A DNA stretch of 64,000 bases. Origin: CBDIDH01 sp965277595. Lineage in GTDB: Bacteria > Planctomycetota > Planctomycetia > Isosphaerales > Isosphaeraceae. Both the position numbers and the translations under genes were made by a program. Of this stretch, positions 36,117 to 45,522 are shown in pieces. The DNA lies in assembly GCA_965277595.1 (NCBI GenBank), contig CBDIDH010000001.1, positions 1,922,001 to 1,986,000 of the forward strand, in the 5' to 3' direction. How positions within the stretch are numbered: the first letter of the stretch is position 1; each line of letters starts with the position of its first letter. The notes under the pieces were generated by a model. That model ran no database searches. It saw only the letters and a list, made by a program, of their open reading frames with translations, and was not told the origin of the DNA.

Positions 36117-37607
36117 TCAATGCTTCGGAATCGCGTTCATCGTGTAAAACGCCTCGGGATGAAGCAGAGGCAGGCCGTCGGCATCGCGGAGGCCGTCGCT
36201 GTGAAGCTCGTGAACGTGCCCTTCGCTGAGTTTGGAAACCGTCAGTCGCACGGATTTTCCATCGTCGGAAACGACCGCCTTGTCAATCGTCGGCCGGGTC
36301 TCGTCGACCTCGGGACTGCCGTAATCAGCCTGATAGATATAGGTGTGCGTCCGCATCGAGTACGACTTCGGATCGCCCGCCGTTTTCCGGTCGACGGGGC
36401 GGGTGAAGGTCAACTCGAAGCCGTCGGAAAGGGCGTGCATCGTCCGCGCTTCAAAGGGGACCTTGCCGGTCCAGTTGAGCCGTTCCAGCGCGAAGGGCTT
36501 GCCCCCGCGCGAGCCCCAGCCTCGGTTCGTCCCGCCGACGAAGAGTGAGCCATCGGGCGTCAAAAGCATCGCCAGGTTGCCCGATCCGAACCCGCCGCGA
36601 AACGGAAAACAGGCTCCTTGATAGCGGCCGTTGACCTTCTCCAGGGCGACCCGCATGATCGTGCTCGCCGATTGATCGCCGACGAACATCTGTTTTTCAA
36701 AAGGGCCGAATTTACCGCCCGTCGTGTCGCAGACGATCCCGCTGGCCGATTGACCCATCTTCGGATAAGGAAAATAGACGGCCGGGGGCAAAAGCTCGGG
36801 AATCTTCCTCGCCTCGATCGCCATCCGGCTCCCGCTTGTGGGCGTGGCGGGTCTGGGACCGGGCAGCTTGGAATCTTCGAACCACTTGAGACCGGCCGGG
36901 TGACCGACGAAGGCGCCGGGCTTGAGGTGCTTGAGGGCACAGGCACCGTTCCAGGGGCCTTGATTCTCGGTATAAAACATGTCGCCGTCGGCATTCATCC
37001 CCAGGCCGCCGGGCGACCGGAGGCCGGAGGTTGTCGGGATTGTCTTGCCATCGGGCGTGATCCGCAAGGCCCAGCCCCGAAACTTGTTTTCACTGGTGAA
37101 TGAGCCCGTCAGGCAAAGGGCGACCCAGAGATTCCCGTCGTGGTCGGGCTTGGACCCGAAGGCGTATTCGTGGTAATCGCCGCCGATCTCCCAGAGGTCG
37201 CTGACCGTCTCGAAGAGGTCGGCGCGGCGGTCGCCGTCGGTGTCCTTGATCCGCGTCACCTCGCCGCGCTGGGTGGCATAAAGCCAGCCATCGCGATAGG
37301 CGAGGCCGAGAACCTCATGAAGCCCCGAGGCGAAGACCGTGAACTTGACCTCTTTGGGATCGCGACTGAACGGCTTGTCGATCAGATAGATATCACCGCG
37401 TCGTGATGACGCCGCGAGGACGTCGCCCGGCAGCATTTCCAGGGCGCCGACTTCAAGAACGACGCCGTCGGGAATGGGTAAACTTGTGATCGCATAAAAA
37501 TCCGCTTCCTTCTCAGGCTCCTTCGGTTTTTGCGAATCGGCGGCCCGGCCAGGGCCAGAGAGCGTGAGCAGGAAAACGAAGCCAATCAAGGTTCGAGACC
37601 AGGGCAT
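36117..37607 (-). CDS. Secreted glucose/sorbosone dehydrogenase-like propeller protein
   Basis: 496 aa, ATG 37607 with GGAG upstream. A signal peptide (LIGFVFLLTLSGPGRAAD) precedes a six-bladed-type propeller: GVVLEVGALEMLPGDVLAAS, LAYRDGWLYATQRGEVTRI, DTDGDRRADLFETV, LRSPGGLGMNADGDMFYTENQG, LLTPDGSLFVGGTNRG. This is the pattern of PQQ-type sugar dehydrogenase relatives widespread in planctomycetes; PQQ ligands cannot be confirmed by eye. It starts 55 bases after the five-CxxCH cytochrome gene on the same strand, so the pair probably works as dehydrogenase plus electron acceptor in the periplasm (inference). Confidence 0.85.
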   Translation of the reverse strand: MPWSRTLIGFVFLLTLSGPGRAADSQKPKEPEKEADFYAITSLPIPDGVVLEVGALEMLPGDVLAASSRRGDIYLIDKPFSRDPKEVKFTVFASGLHEVLGLAYRDGWLYATQRGEVTRIKDTDGDRRADLFETVSDLWEIGGDYHEYAFGSKPDHDGNLWVALCLTGSFTSENKFRGWALRITPDGKTIPTTSGLRSPGGLGMNADGDMFYTENQGPWNGACALKHLKPGAFVGHPAGLKWFEDSKLPGPRPATPTSGSRMAIEARKIPELLPPAVYFPYPKMGQSASGIVCDTTGGKFGPFEKQMFVGDQSASTIMRVALEKVNGRYQGACFPFRGGFGSGNLAMLLTPDGSLFVGGTNRGWGSRGGKPFALERLNWTGKVPFEARTMHALSDGFELTFTRPVDRKTAGDPKSYSMRTHTYIYQADYGSPEVDETRPTIDKAVVSDDGKSVRLTVSKLSEGHVHELHSDGLRDADGLPLLHPEAFYTMNAIPKH

Positions 37608-37662
37608 GAGGCAACTCCTGGAAATAAATTTTTATGTTTTCGCGTCAAAAACGGAGGTTTTT

Positions 37663-40446
37663 TCACCAGTCGAAGCGTTCGACGATGGTTGCCGTTTTGC
37701 CGTTGAATTTGACCGGCGCGAGAAGCTCGGACTTGCCGCCCGCCGGGCGAACAAACGGCTCGGCCCCGGCCTCGATCTGAACCGTCCATTCGCCGTTGAC
37801 GAGGAAGGCCCCTTGTCCTCGCGGCTTGATCGAATCGCCAAGGGCGACGCGGAGGTACAGATCAACGGGCGGCGTCTCGGCGGTGAGGGTCAAGGTTCGC
37901 TTGAGGCTGGGCGCCCTGGCCGAGGCGACGCCTTCGGGATGATCTTCAACCTGCGCGGAGTTCACGTCATAAAGAAAGACGGGCCGACGATCCGGTCCGA
38001 GCCGATAGCCGCGGAAGTGATAACCGAGGTCGCGTGACGACTGATTGGGCCAGGGGCTTGACCGGCTCGCCAGGCGAGCGAAGGGTGCCCCTTCGGGCAG
38101 GGCCAACGTGTTGTCGCCCATCGGCGGCTGCATTCCTTCGCCGCGGCCGACCCAGTGGCGCGAGGCGTCCATGAAGCCTCCTTGCCAGATCAGGGCGATG
38201 CGCAGGTCATTCGCATCAAAGGCCAGGTTGGCTTTCTCTGGATAGCCGACGCCGATCGCCCGAGGGCCGCCCCCTTTGATGAAGTTCCGATAGATGACCG
38301 GCTCGTTGATGACGAAGAGCGGCATTGGCTCGCGGCCCAGGCCCGTCGGCTCGGCGGCCGAACCGCCGTCCGAGAGGTATTGCCAGACGGCCTCAACCTG
38401 CCTGACGGTATCGCCGCCGAGAAGCTTCGGAAGCATTGTTTTGCCATCGGGCCAGCCGGTCGGCATTCGGGTCCCTGGGCGGAAGGCCGGCGGATTGACG
38501 ACGTAGCGATGGAACCAATCCCTACGCAGGCGTTGGGTCATGATCGTCATGTCGATCGCCTGAATTCCCTCGGCCTGAACCCCCTTGAACGTGTGACACT
38601 TGACGCATCCAAGGCCCATTCCGCCCACGAGGAAGCGCCCGTCCGACTTGACGCGTCGCGTCGTTTCATCAAGGTTGGGAAGGGGGACCGGCTCGATCGT
38701 GTCGACCGCCTCGAAGGCCGCGACGACCGGCCCGACGTTGCCGCCTCCAAATCTGGGCATCCGGGTCAGCATGTAGGGCCGATCCTTGGCCCCGGCGTCG
38801 GCGACCTGATGGAGATAGCGGTCGTTCAGCTTGGCGCCGACGCCGGTCAGCCACGGGGGCAAGCGTCCCTCGTCGCCCATTTCCTTCTGGGTCGTGGTGA
38901 AGAGGTCGTTGCGCGTCGGCTCAACGCCTCCGCGACCGTCGCGTTGATGACAGGCGTAGCAGTTAAACGCGGTGAGCGTTCGCGTGATCGTCTGGGCATG
39001 CGTGGGGGGCTGGCTCGCGACCTTCGCGATGGATTGGATCGCCGCCCTGAGCGCCAGGCGCTGGCCTTCGCTCAGGTCGTATCGTGGTGTTGTTCCGTCA
39101 GCCTTTTCCGCGAGACATCCCTTTTCAGGCGAAACAGCCGCGAGCGCGGGGGCGTCGAGGGTCGAGACGATCGCCTTTTGATCGTTCGACATCTGATGAC
39201 ACGAGGCGCAGCCGATTTTGGTAAAGAGGGTCCGACCCTTCTCGACAAGTTCGGGTTTGAGCGCGAGCCGATCGTCGGCGTCGTTGGATTTCGGGGCGTT
39301 CTTGATTTCCTTCGGAGTGAGAAAGCCGGCGAGAGGTTGTCGGTTCAGGCCGGGGCCTTCAAAGTCGACATCCAGCTCGATCTGTCCGGCCGCGTTGAAA
39401 AAGTCAACGACGACGCGGTGCGTGCCTCGGCCCAGGCGGTAAATTCCCTCGCGGCCCTGGTTTGGGTGAATGCCATCGTTATCCACGACGAGGTTGCCGT
39501 CGATGTAAAGCTTGCTGCCGTCGTCGGAAGCCGTGAGGAACCGGTACTGACCCTCGCGGCGGATCTGGATCTGTCCTTCGAAGTGAAGCGCGATGTTGTC
39601 GTGTCGCGAGGCGAGACCGACGTCGAAATTGTCGGCGACTCCGCTGCCCTTCGGTTCGAGCTTCGAGAGGTCGGGCATCTTCTCGGGCGAGGACTCCAAC
39701 TCATAGTAACGGTAATCGAGACTCGGCTGCGTCTTCCCCTTGAGGTTCCTCAGCAAGAACTGGGCGATCTGGCTTGCCTCTTCATTCTTGAGGACCATAC
39801 CCGGCATCCGGCCCGACGGCCGGGCCTTCAAGGGATCGAGCAAGAAGGCCGTGAGGCTGGGGATCGTGTACTTCTCCTCGATCGGTCCGAGCGGAACCGA
39901 GACGACGCCCGCGTTCGCCTTCTCGCCGCTTTGACCGTGACAGACCGCGCAGCCGACCTGTTGATAAAGCAACCGTCCCGCCGAGACCGCCTTGCGATCG
40001 ACCCGAGCATGAGGAACATTGCCGGTCGACCCGAGAAATTGCGTCAACGCCTCGACGGTCTCTTCTTTCTCCGCGCCGTGAAGCCCGGCGAGGAGATCGG
40101 GCATCGTCGTGCCTGTTTTATTGACATGAGGCGCGGCCAGAAACGCACGCAAGGCGGCGGGGCGCGCGCGGTTACCGATGCCGTCGAGGATCGGTGCCTG
40201 TTTGCGATTCAGGTGCGCCGCGAAGGCCGGATCGATCCGGTGGCAGGACGTGCAATTCAATTCGCCGAGCAGCAAGCGGCCCGCTTCGGCCGGATCGGTT
40301 TTGGGGTCGTCGGCGAACCGCTCAAACCCGGCGACAATCGGGCGCGCGTCGTCGGCGTTGGCGTTGGTCCGCGACTGCGAAAAAAAGAAGCCAGCCAGCA
40401 GCCCGACGGCCACGAGGCCGAGCCGCTTCGGTGCCGGTCCAGACAT
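37663..40446 (-). CDS. Five-CxxCH cytochrome c protein with PA14 domain
   Basis: 927 aa with an N-terminal hydrophobic leader (LVAVGLLAGFFFSQS). Five heme-attachment motifs are readable: C65-TSCH, C166-AVCH, C413-ASCH, C496-YACH and C614-VKCH. Between the second and third lies a PA14-like beta domain (about 270-365: FEGQIQIRREGQYRFLTASD, DGSKLYIDGNLVVDNDG, GTHRVVVDFF), usually carbohydrate-binding. The C-terminal third is beta-rich (LRIALIWQGGFMDASRHW, PVDLYLRVAL). Likely a periplasmic or outer-membrane electron-transfer protein acting on polysaccharide or sugar substrates with the downstream dehydrogenase-like protein (inference). Confidence 0.9.
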   Translation of the reverse strand: MSGPAPKRLGLVAVGLLAGFFFSQSRTNANADDARPIVAGFERFADDPKTDPAEAGRLLLGELNCTSCHRIDPAFAAHLNRKQAPILDGIGNRARPAALRAFLAAPHVNKTGTTMPDLLAGLHGAEKEETVEALTQFLGSTGNVPHARVDRKAVSAGRLLYQQVGCAVCHGQSGEKANAGVVSVPLGPIEEKYTIPSLTAFLLDPLKARPSGRMPGMVLKNEEASQIAQFLLRNLKGKTQPSLDYRYYELESSPEKMPDLSKLEPKGSGVADNFDVGLASRHDNIALHFEGQIQIRREGQYRFLTASDDGSKLYIDGNLVVDNDGIHPNQGREGIYRLGRGTHRVVVDFFNAAGQIELDVDFEGPGLNRQPLAGFLTPKEIKNAPKSNDADDRLALKPELVEKGRTLFTKIGCASCHQMSNDQKAIVSTLDAPALAAVSPEKGCLAEKADGTTPRYDLSEGQRLALRAAIQSIAKVASQPPTHAQTITRTLTAFNCYACHQRDGRGGVEPTRNDLFTTTQKEMGDEGRLPPWLTGVGAKLNDRYLHQVADAGAKDRPYMLTRMPRFGGGNVGPVVAAFEAVDTIEPVPLPNLDETTRRVKSDGRFLVGGMGLGCVKCHTFKGVQAEGIQAIDMTIMTQRLRRDWFHRYVVNPPAFRPGTRMPTGWPDGKTMLPKLLGGDTVRQVEAVWQYLSDGGSAAEPTGLGREPMPLFVINEPVIYRNFIKGGGPRAIGVGYPEKANLAFDANDLRIALIWQGGFMDASRHWVGRGEGMQPPMGDNTLALPEGAPFARLASRSSPWPNQSSRDLGYHFRGYRLGPDRRPVFLYDVNSAQVEDHPEGVASARAPSLKRTLTLTAETPPVDLYLRVALGDSIKPRGQGAFLVNGEWTVQIEAGAEPFVRPAGGKSELLAPVKFNGKTATIVERFDW

Positions 40447-40680
40447 CGATGCGATCTCCCTGAGAGTGAATCAACGACTCAATTCGAGTCTCGTGTGGAT
40501 CGATCAGCAGGTCGGGCGGAACGTCCTTGGGCCATGGCGCAAACACCAGAGGCAGGTTTGTGAAGAGTTACCATAACCGAATTGGCGACAGAGACAATCC
40601 ACCAGTCTTTCCAATGCGGAACCTGGACAGGAGCCCGGAGAACGTTAAGGAGTTGGGCAAAAATAACCTGGTGAAATCTA

Positions 40681-41904
40681 TTATCGTCTCGGCGCAATAG
40701 TGTAGTTCCAGTCTCCGTGGAACTCGTCCGGTGTTATTCTCAGCTCGGCCATCTCTTCGTCGCTCACCTCGATACCCTTCGGATAGTTGTTCGTGTCCAG
40801 TGCGGCTTCGATTTTTAGCCCCGCTTCGGTCCGTGTGCTCCCGATCAGGTTGACGATGACTTCAAGGCTCCGAAGTGGCCTGCCCCGCCAATTCTCGGTG
40901 ATGTGACAGAACATCCGGTGCTCGATCTTATTCCACTTGCTCGTCCCCGGCGGCAGGTGACAGACCTTGACCCGCAGCCCTGTCACGTCGGCCAACTCTT
41001 GCACGGCGACTTTCCACAGCCGCACACGGCTGCCGTTGCTCCCGCCCGAGTCGGCGGTCACGAGCAACTCCCTGGCCTTCGGGTAGACCTTCAAGCCCAT
41101 GTTGGCCCACCACCGCCGCAGCGTCTCGGCGGCGAACCGGGCGGTGTCGTGATCGGTGCCCACACTGACCCACCCTTTGTTGGCCGTCAGGTCGTAGACG
41201 CCGTACGGGATCGCCCTGCCCAACTCCTTGTCCTTGAAGTCGTGGACCCTGACCTCCTCCGGCCGGCCCTGTGGCTGGTATTCCCGCCCCCCATTCTTAA
41301 AATCGCCGACCAGTTCTTTCTTCTTTGTGTCGACCGAGACGACCGGCTGGCCCCGACGCTGGAAGCGGCGGACCTGATCGCTGATATGCTCAAACTGGGC
41401 GTTGCGGTCCGGGTGTGATGCCCCCTCCCGAGCCTTTCGGTTCGATTGAAGGCTGTAACCCAACTCCCCCAATAGCGTGGCCACGGTGCGGTATCCGACT
41501 CGGTGGCCCTGCTGCTCAAGCTCTTCGGCGAGCTTTCGGGTGCTCTTGCAGGTCCAACGCAGGGGCGACTGGGGGTCGCCACGAGTCACCGGATCGACCA
41601 GAGCTTCCAAGTCGGTCAAAAGAGAATGGTCGTTGGCGGTGGCCGCCCTCCGCCCTCCACCGGGTCTGCGGTCTCGGGAGGAGGTGAGGTCCGGAGGAAG
41701 CTGAAGCTCCTTCAGCCCGACGCCAATGGTCGTCTGAGATAATCCGGTGGTTAGGGCGACGGCGGTGATGCCGCCCCAACCGATCTCCCTGGATTCGGCG
41801 GCGGCCCAGAGTCGCCGCAGCCGTTCGCTCAGGAGGGGGTCGAGGGACAGGTACTTTCTGCGGATGCTTTCGACCTGTGCCGAGTCCGTCATAGGGCTGT
41901 TCAC
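40681..41904 (-). CDS. ISAzo13-family transposase
   Basis: 407 aa, intact. A helix-turn-helix region near the N-terminus (GGITAVALTTGLSQTTIGVG) is followed by a DDE-type core: VVSVDTKKKELVGDFKNGG, GWVSVGTDHDTARFAAETL, LLVTADSGGSNG and KWNKIEHRMF. These blocks are characteristic of ISAzo13-like transposases. Start GTG 41904 overlaps the stop of the preceding small gene as GTGA; an ATG four codons later (41892) is an alternative. The stop lies about 30 bases inside the left end of the element. Confidence 0.93.
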   Translation of the reverse strand: MNSPMTDSAQVESIRRKYLSLDPLLSERLRRLWAAAESREIGWGGITAVALTTGLSQTTIGVGLKELQLPPDLTSSRDRRPGGGRRAATANDHSLLTDLEALVDPVTRGDPQSPLRWTCKSTRKLAEELEQQGHRVGYRTVATLLGELGYSLQSNRKAREGASHPDRNAQFEHISDQVRRFQRRGQPVVSVDTKKKELVGDFKNGGREYQPQGRPEEVRVHDFKDKELGRAIPYGVYDLTANKGWVSVGTDHDTARFAAETLRRWWANMGLKVYPKARELLVTADSGGSNGSRVRLWKVAVQELADVTGLRVKVCHLPPGTSKWNKIEHRMFCHITENWRGRPLRSLEVIVNLIGSTRTEAGLKIEAALDTNNYPKGIEVSDEEMAELRITPDEFHGDWNYTIAPRR

Positions 41905-42233
41905 CGATGCTGATCCGGCCCGTCATGATCGGCGTCATCAGGGCGATGAGCCTTGCGGCGGGATTCATCCAAGATCCGTAGGAGGTGGCGGTACTCGACG
42001 CTGCCGTACTCGCTCGTGAGGAAGTCGAAGAGGGCCGAGGCTTGGTCTGGCGAAAGCATCGTGACACTCCAGCCCGACTCCTGGTCCCATCCGTCATGCT
42101 CGACGAATCGGAACCACCTCATTTCATCCGAAAATACAAACTCGGGAAGGGTGCACCCCAGGAGAGCGTCCCTGTTCTGATCTACCCATACCTGCCACGT
42201 CCGTTGACCTTTACTGTCACGTCGGAAGCTCAT
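41901..42233 (-). CDS. Passenger protein inside the insertion sequence, unknown function
   Basis: 110 aa from ATG 42233, with a strong GAGGAG six bases upstream. The protein is aromatic and acidic (TWQVWVDQNRDALLGCTLPEF, read as two parts; MRWFRFVEHDGWDQESGW) and ends in a charged tail. I recognise no domain. Its stop overlaps the transposase GTG (GTGA), so the two are translationally coupled. Being placed first and coupled suggests a role in regulating or assisting transposition, but this is inference. Confidence 0.72.
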   Translation of the reverse strand: MSFRRDSKGQRTWQVWVDQNRDALLGCTLPEFVFSDEMRWFRFVEHDGWDQESGWSVTMLSPDQASALFDFLTSEYGSVEYRHLLRILDESRRKAHRPDDADHDGPDQHR

Positions 42234-42311
42234 GGATCTCTCCTCACGGGATAGACCACGAACTACCATACTTCGGGCTATTTCACCAACTTATTTTTGC
42301 CCAATCCCTAA

Positions 42312-42618
42312 CCGCGAGCCACGGTTTTTCAAGTGTATGGTTGGCTTCGTTTCCGTCGCGATCATGCTCCGAAAACGCGACCATCACGAAGTCGGGACAT
42401 CACAACCCACCTTGCGTGGCTCCTTGACCGGAACAAATCGACCCGGTAAGAGTGACAACGCGAAAACGATCGGGTTGGGCCTGAGACTCTCTGCCATCTT
42501 CGGGTCAGATCGTTGAAGATAGGCCGGCAGTCAAGAACCGACTTCCGGCGAATCGGAAGGGTTCGCAGACCGCGGTTGCCGTGACGTAAAACACTCAAAG
42601 AGTTCAGGAGACCTCGTC
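42312..42618. other. Intergenic region upstream of the NHL protein gene
   Basis: About 300 bases to the right of the insertion sequence. I see no gene. CAGGAG lies eight bases before the GTG at 42619. The insertion separates this leader from the divergent cytochrome gene. Confidence 0.4.
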
Positions 42619-43626
42619 GTGAAGAACCGTTCGAGCTGCGCCGCAATTGCCCTTGTCCTCGGATTCGCGCTGCCGGCACTCGCGGCGGAAAAGACCCGTC
42701 CCGCGCGGATGGGGTGTGGAGCGATGACCTTTGACACCGTCCCGGGATGGGGACTTGGTCCCGACGGCAAGTCGGCGATCGGCCCCTGTCACGGCGGTGT
42801 CGCCGTGGATAAGGAAGGAAATATTTACACAAGCGCCCATGCCGGCGTCTTCGTTTTCTCGCCAGACGGTAAGGTGATTCGCAGCTTTCTCGGCGAGAAG
42901 TATTCCGACATCCACGACCTGAAGATTCGCGAAGAGCCCGAGGGCGAATTCCTCTACGCGGCCCGCAACGCCGCTGGCGAAGGGCTCAAGTTCAACGCCT
43001 ACACCGGTGAAATTGTCCTGAAGCTTCCCTTCCCCGAAGAATCCGGGCTCAAGCTCAATAAGCTGAATCCGACCGCGATCGTCGTGGCCCCGAACGGGGA
43101 AATTTACCTGTCGGACGGCTACGGTAGCAATCATATTTTTAAGTTCGACAAAACAGGGAAATATCTCTCGTACTTCGGAACCAAAGGGAACGGGCTCAAG
43201 GAATTCAACACCGCCCACGGCATGGTCCTCGACACCCGATATGCTCCCCCCCGGTTGCTGATCTGCGACCGCAATCACCTGCCGAAAGGACGCCTCGTGC
43301 ATTATGACCTCGACGGCCAGTTCCTCGACGAGGTCGTGACCGGCCTGGGAATGCCGACATCGGCGTCTGTTCAGGGTGATTTTGTGTCGGTCCCCGACCT
43401 TCAAGGGCGTCTGGTCATTCTCGACAAGTCGAACACGATCATCGCGGTTCTCGGCAACAACCCCGATCGCGCCAAGGGGGGCAATTACAACATCCCGCAA
43501 GACCAGTGGGTCGAGGGGATCTTCAGCGGCACCCACGGGTCGTCCTGGGACAAAGAGGGAAACCTCTACGTTCAGGACTGGAACGTCGCGGGTCGCATCA
43601 TGAAGCTGGTACGCGTCAAGGATTAG
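42619..43626 (+). CDS. Secreted NHL-repeat protein
   Basis: 335 aa from GTG 42619 (CAGGAG upstream). Signal peptide: CAAIALVLGFALPALAAEK. The mature part is a propeller with NHL-type strands (GGVAVDKEGNIYTSAHAGVF, VAPNGEIYLSDGYGSNHIF, SSWDKEGNLYVQDWNVAGRI). Related secreted propellers in planctomycetes are of unknown function; some resemble the peptidyl-alpha-hydroxyglycine lyase fold, without a visible proof of activity here. A weak terminator-like sequence lies at 43872-43906. Confidence 0.85.
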   Translation: MKNRSSCAAIALVLGFALPALAAEKTRPARMGCGAMTFDTVPGWGLGPDGKSAIGPCHGGVAVDKEGNIYTSAHAGVFVFSPDGKVIRSFLGEKYSDIHDLKIREEPEGEFLYAARNAAGEGLKFNAYTGEIVLKLPFPEESGLKLNKLNPTAIVVAPNGEIYLSDGYGSNHIFKFDKTGKYLSYFGTKGNGLKEFNTAHGMVLDTRYAPPRLLICDRNHLPKGRLVHYDLDGQFLDEVVTGLGMPTSASVQGDFVSVPDLQGRLVILDKSNTIIAVLGNNPDRAKGGNYNIPQDQWVEGIFSGTHGSSWDKEGNLYVQDWNVAGRIMKLVRVKD

Positions 43627-44093
43627 AGCAATTTTGATAACGATGCCTCGGCTCTCCCGGTCGAACCGAAGGGCTTCGCCCGGAAATCGCCCGGAGAGCG
43701 ACGAGGCGCGATCTTTGCCTTGACCGGCGGGGGAAGCGCGGGTAAATTCGGCCGCACTGCGTGAGTTCGTCCTTTCGAAGCACGCCGCGAGGGGTGAGGT
43801 TCGCCCGTCGTTTCCGACGGCGGCCTCGCCCGCGAGCCGCGGCACACCTCCCGACCTCGCAGCGGGCGACGCTCCGTGATATCGCCTACGATTTCCGGAG
43901 TTTTTTGAGGACTTGATCGTGATCTGGGCATGCGAGAGCCGGGCAAACGCCCGGCGCGACGCCCTCGTCCGATCGGAAGGACGTCGACCGTTTGAATCTC
44001 CCCTCGATCGAACGAAGCGAACCAGGACACCCCGGCGCCATGATGGAGCCGGGACTGGGGTCGGGATCGGGGGAAGGCAAAAGGAGGAATCTT
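43627..44093. other. Intergenic region with hairpins before the PEP-CTERM gene
   Basis: No gene supported. CTCCG (43872-43876) and CGGAG (43896-43900), with an inner ATCG/CGAT stem, precede six T (43901-43906), a possible terminator for the NHL gene. GCCGGGC-AAAC-GCCCGGC (43938-43955) is a perfect 7-bp hairpin in the likely leader of the next gene. Confidence 0.5.
43872..43906 (+). terminator. Weak terminator-like hairpin after the NHL gene
   Basis: A 5-bp outer stem with a 4-bp inner stem is followed directly by TTTTTT. It lies about 245 bases past the stop at 43626, further than usual. Confidence 0.35.
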
Positions 44094-44918
44094 ATGTCGA
44101 GACAGGCTCGTACCTTGGCCTTGGTGTGCGCGGTGGTCGGGGCTGTCCTGGCCTCGACCCCAGCGCGGGCGGACGTCATCACTCAGACGGCGACCTTGCC
44201 GCCCACGACGACCAACTTCGATGGGTCCACCGTCTCTCCCTTGAACTTTCAGAAGTTTGATCCCTCCGCCTACTCGACATCAACGGAATCCGCCGTCCTT
44301 GATTCGGTCACGCTGAACTTCACCGCGAACATTCAGAACCACTACATGATGGAGTTCGTCAACGCGTCGACGATCACCGATTCCGTCGCCGGAAGTGGCA
44401 CGGGGCCGACGATCACGCTGTTTCAGCCCGACAAGACCACCCCGCTTCTCACCGCTCAGGAACCGTACAACACCGCGGACCTGACGCGATCGGTCACCTA
44501 TGGCGGCAAGAGCGGACAGACCTTCCCGCAAACCTTTAGCTCGGACCTGCCGACGACCTCGCCGTATTACATCGCGCCGTCGTCGGCGACGGCGACGCAG
44601 ACCAAGACGTTGACCTCGGCCGCGGACCTCGCGCTCTTCACGAAGACGTCGACCGGAGTCGCCACGCTTTCCCTGCCCGTCGCCGCCTCCGCGAATTCGT
44701 CCACCCTGATCAGCTCGGGAAATGGCGCGGGGGGCGTGACGACCAAGGGAGACGCGAGCGTGACCGTGACCTACACGTATCACCTCACCGCTCCCGGCGC
44801 GCAGACGGGCACGGGACCCGGTTCGCCCGTCCTCACCCCCGAGCCGATGACCCTGATGCTCTGGGGCGCGGGGGGGATCGCCGCCCTGGCCTTCCGCAAG
44901 GGCCGACGCCTTGCCTGA
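44094..44918 (+). CDS. PEP-CTERM sorted exoprotein
   Basis: 274 aa from ATG 44094, with AAGGAGG seven bases upstream. A signal peptide (RTLALVCAVVGAVLASTPARA) is followed by a Thr/Ser-rich beta domain (LDSVTLNFTANIQNHY, VTVTYTYHLTAPG). The C-terminus is a PEP-CTERM sorting signal: P249-E-P, hydrophobic LMLWGAGGIAALAF, then RKGRR. Such proteins are cut and anchored by exosortase and are tied to exopolysaccharide production in known systems. No exosortase gene is in the window. A T-tract terminator candidate lies at 45073-45098. Confidence 0.9.
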   Translation: MSRQARTLALVCAVVGAVLASTPARADVITQTATLPPTTTNFDGSTVSPLNFQKFDPSAYSTSTESAVLDSVTLNFTANIQNHYMMEFVNASTITDSVAGSGTGPTITLFQPDKTTPLLTAQEPYNTADLTRSVTYGGKSGQTFPQTFSSDLPTTSPYYIAPSSATATQTKTLTSAADLALFTKTSTGVATLSLPVAASANSSTLISSGNGAGGVTTKGDASVTVTYTYHLTAPGAQTGTGPGSPVLTPEPMTLMLWGAGGIAALAFRKGRRLA

Positions 44919-45072
44919 ACGCCTACCGGACCGCGCCCGAGCGGCTTGACCCTCGCCTTCCGCCGATCGCGCCCGCGGGCCCTGGTCTGCTCCGATCGCG
45001 TCGCCTCGGTTCCCTCCGAGAGACGGCGCTCGGTGTCCTGGCTGGGGCTTTCGGCTGCGCCTCGGGGCACGA

Positions 45073-45098
45073 CGAAGGCACTGGCTTCGACTTTTTTT
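45073..45098 (+). terminator. Terminator candidate after the PEP-CTERM gene
   Basis: CGAAG (45073-45077) and CTTCG (45085-45089) flank seven bases, and a run of seven T follows at 45092-45098. The stem is short, but the T-run is conspicuous in this GC-rich region. Confidence 0.4.
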
Positions 45099-45349
45099 GG
45101 ACCTCGCTCGGTAAGTAGCGTGACGCCTACGCAATGCGATGGTGGCGAGGGTCCTGTCCCCACAAGGTCGCCCACGCATCGACCGAGGCGTTGGAAGGGG
45201 GATGCGCCGTGGTCTCAAGAGGCTGCCTGAGAATCAGGATCGACAGGAGAACCGGCGTTGTCGATCCTTTCTGCTCAAGATGGTCGGATCGGCCTTGCGG
45301 ATTCGGGACGGGTCGGGTAGAAGACCCGCGCCTATCAGCAGCTTTGAGG

Positions 45350-45381
45350 GCATGCCACGACCAGGGAAGGCCCTGGCATGC
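45350..45381. repeat. Nested inverted repeat in the bamA upstream region
   Basis: GCATGCCA (45350-45357) pairs with TGGCATGC (45374-45381). An alternative inner stem CCAGGG (45361-45366) pairs with CCCTGG (45371-45376), sharing three bases with the outer arm, so the two stems are mutually exclusive. Confidence 0.6.
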
Positions 45382-45522
45382 GTCCGGGACCGGCTCGATT
45401 CCAAGGAATCGCCTCTCTTCCGCTCCCCCGGACCGGACGTGATCTGCGCGGCAGGTCGCGTCGCGAGACATGGATACGTAGAGACATGCCGTTGGATCGG
45501 ACTGGAATCGTCGCGTCAACGT

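Larger units (their letters stand above)
40649..42308. mobile_element. ISAzo13-like insertion sequence with passenger gene
   Basis: Complete element of 1660 bases. The left end (from 40649) GGAGTTGGGCAAAAATAA and the right end read inward (from 42308) GGGATTGGGCAAAAATAA are inverted repeats, with pairing continuing over GGTGAAAT. Both sides are flanked by TAA (40646-40648 and 42309-42311), a likely 3-bp target duplication. It carries an intact transposase and a small upstream gene overlapping it by three bases, both on the minus strand. It sits in the intergenic space between the divergent cytochrome and NHL genes and interrupts no coding frame. Confidence 0.93.

Noticed and set aside
38155..40563. 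802-codon plus-strand frame
   Set aside because: Antisense to the five-CxxCH cytochrome gene, whose heme motifs prove the other strand.
42604..43845. 413-codon minus-strand frame
   Set aside because: Antisense to the NHL protein gene, which has a signal peptide and a good ribosome site.
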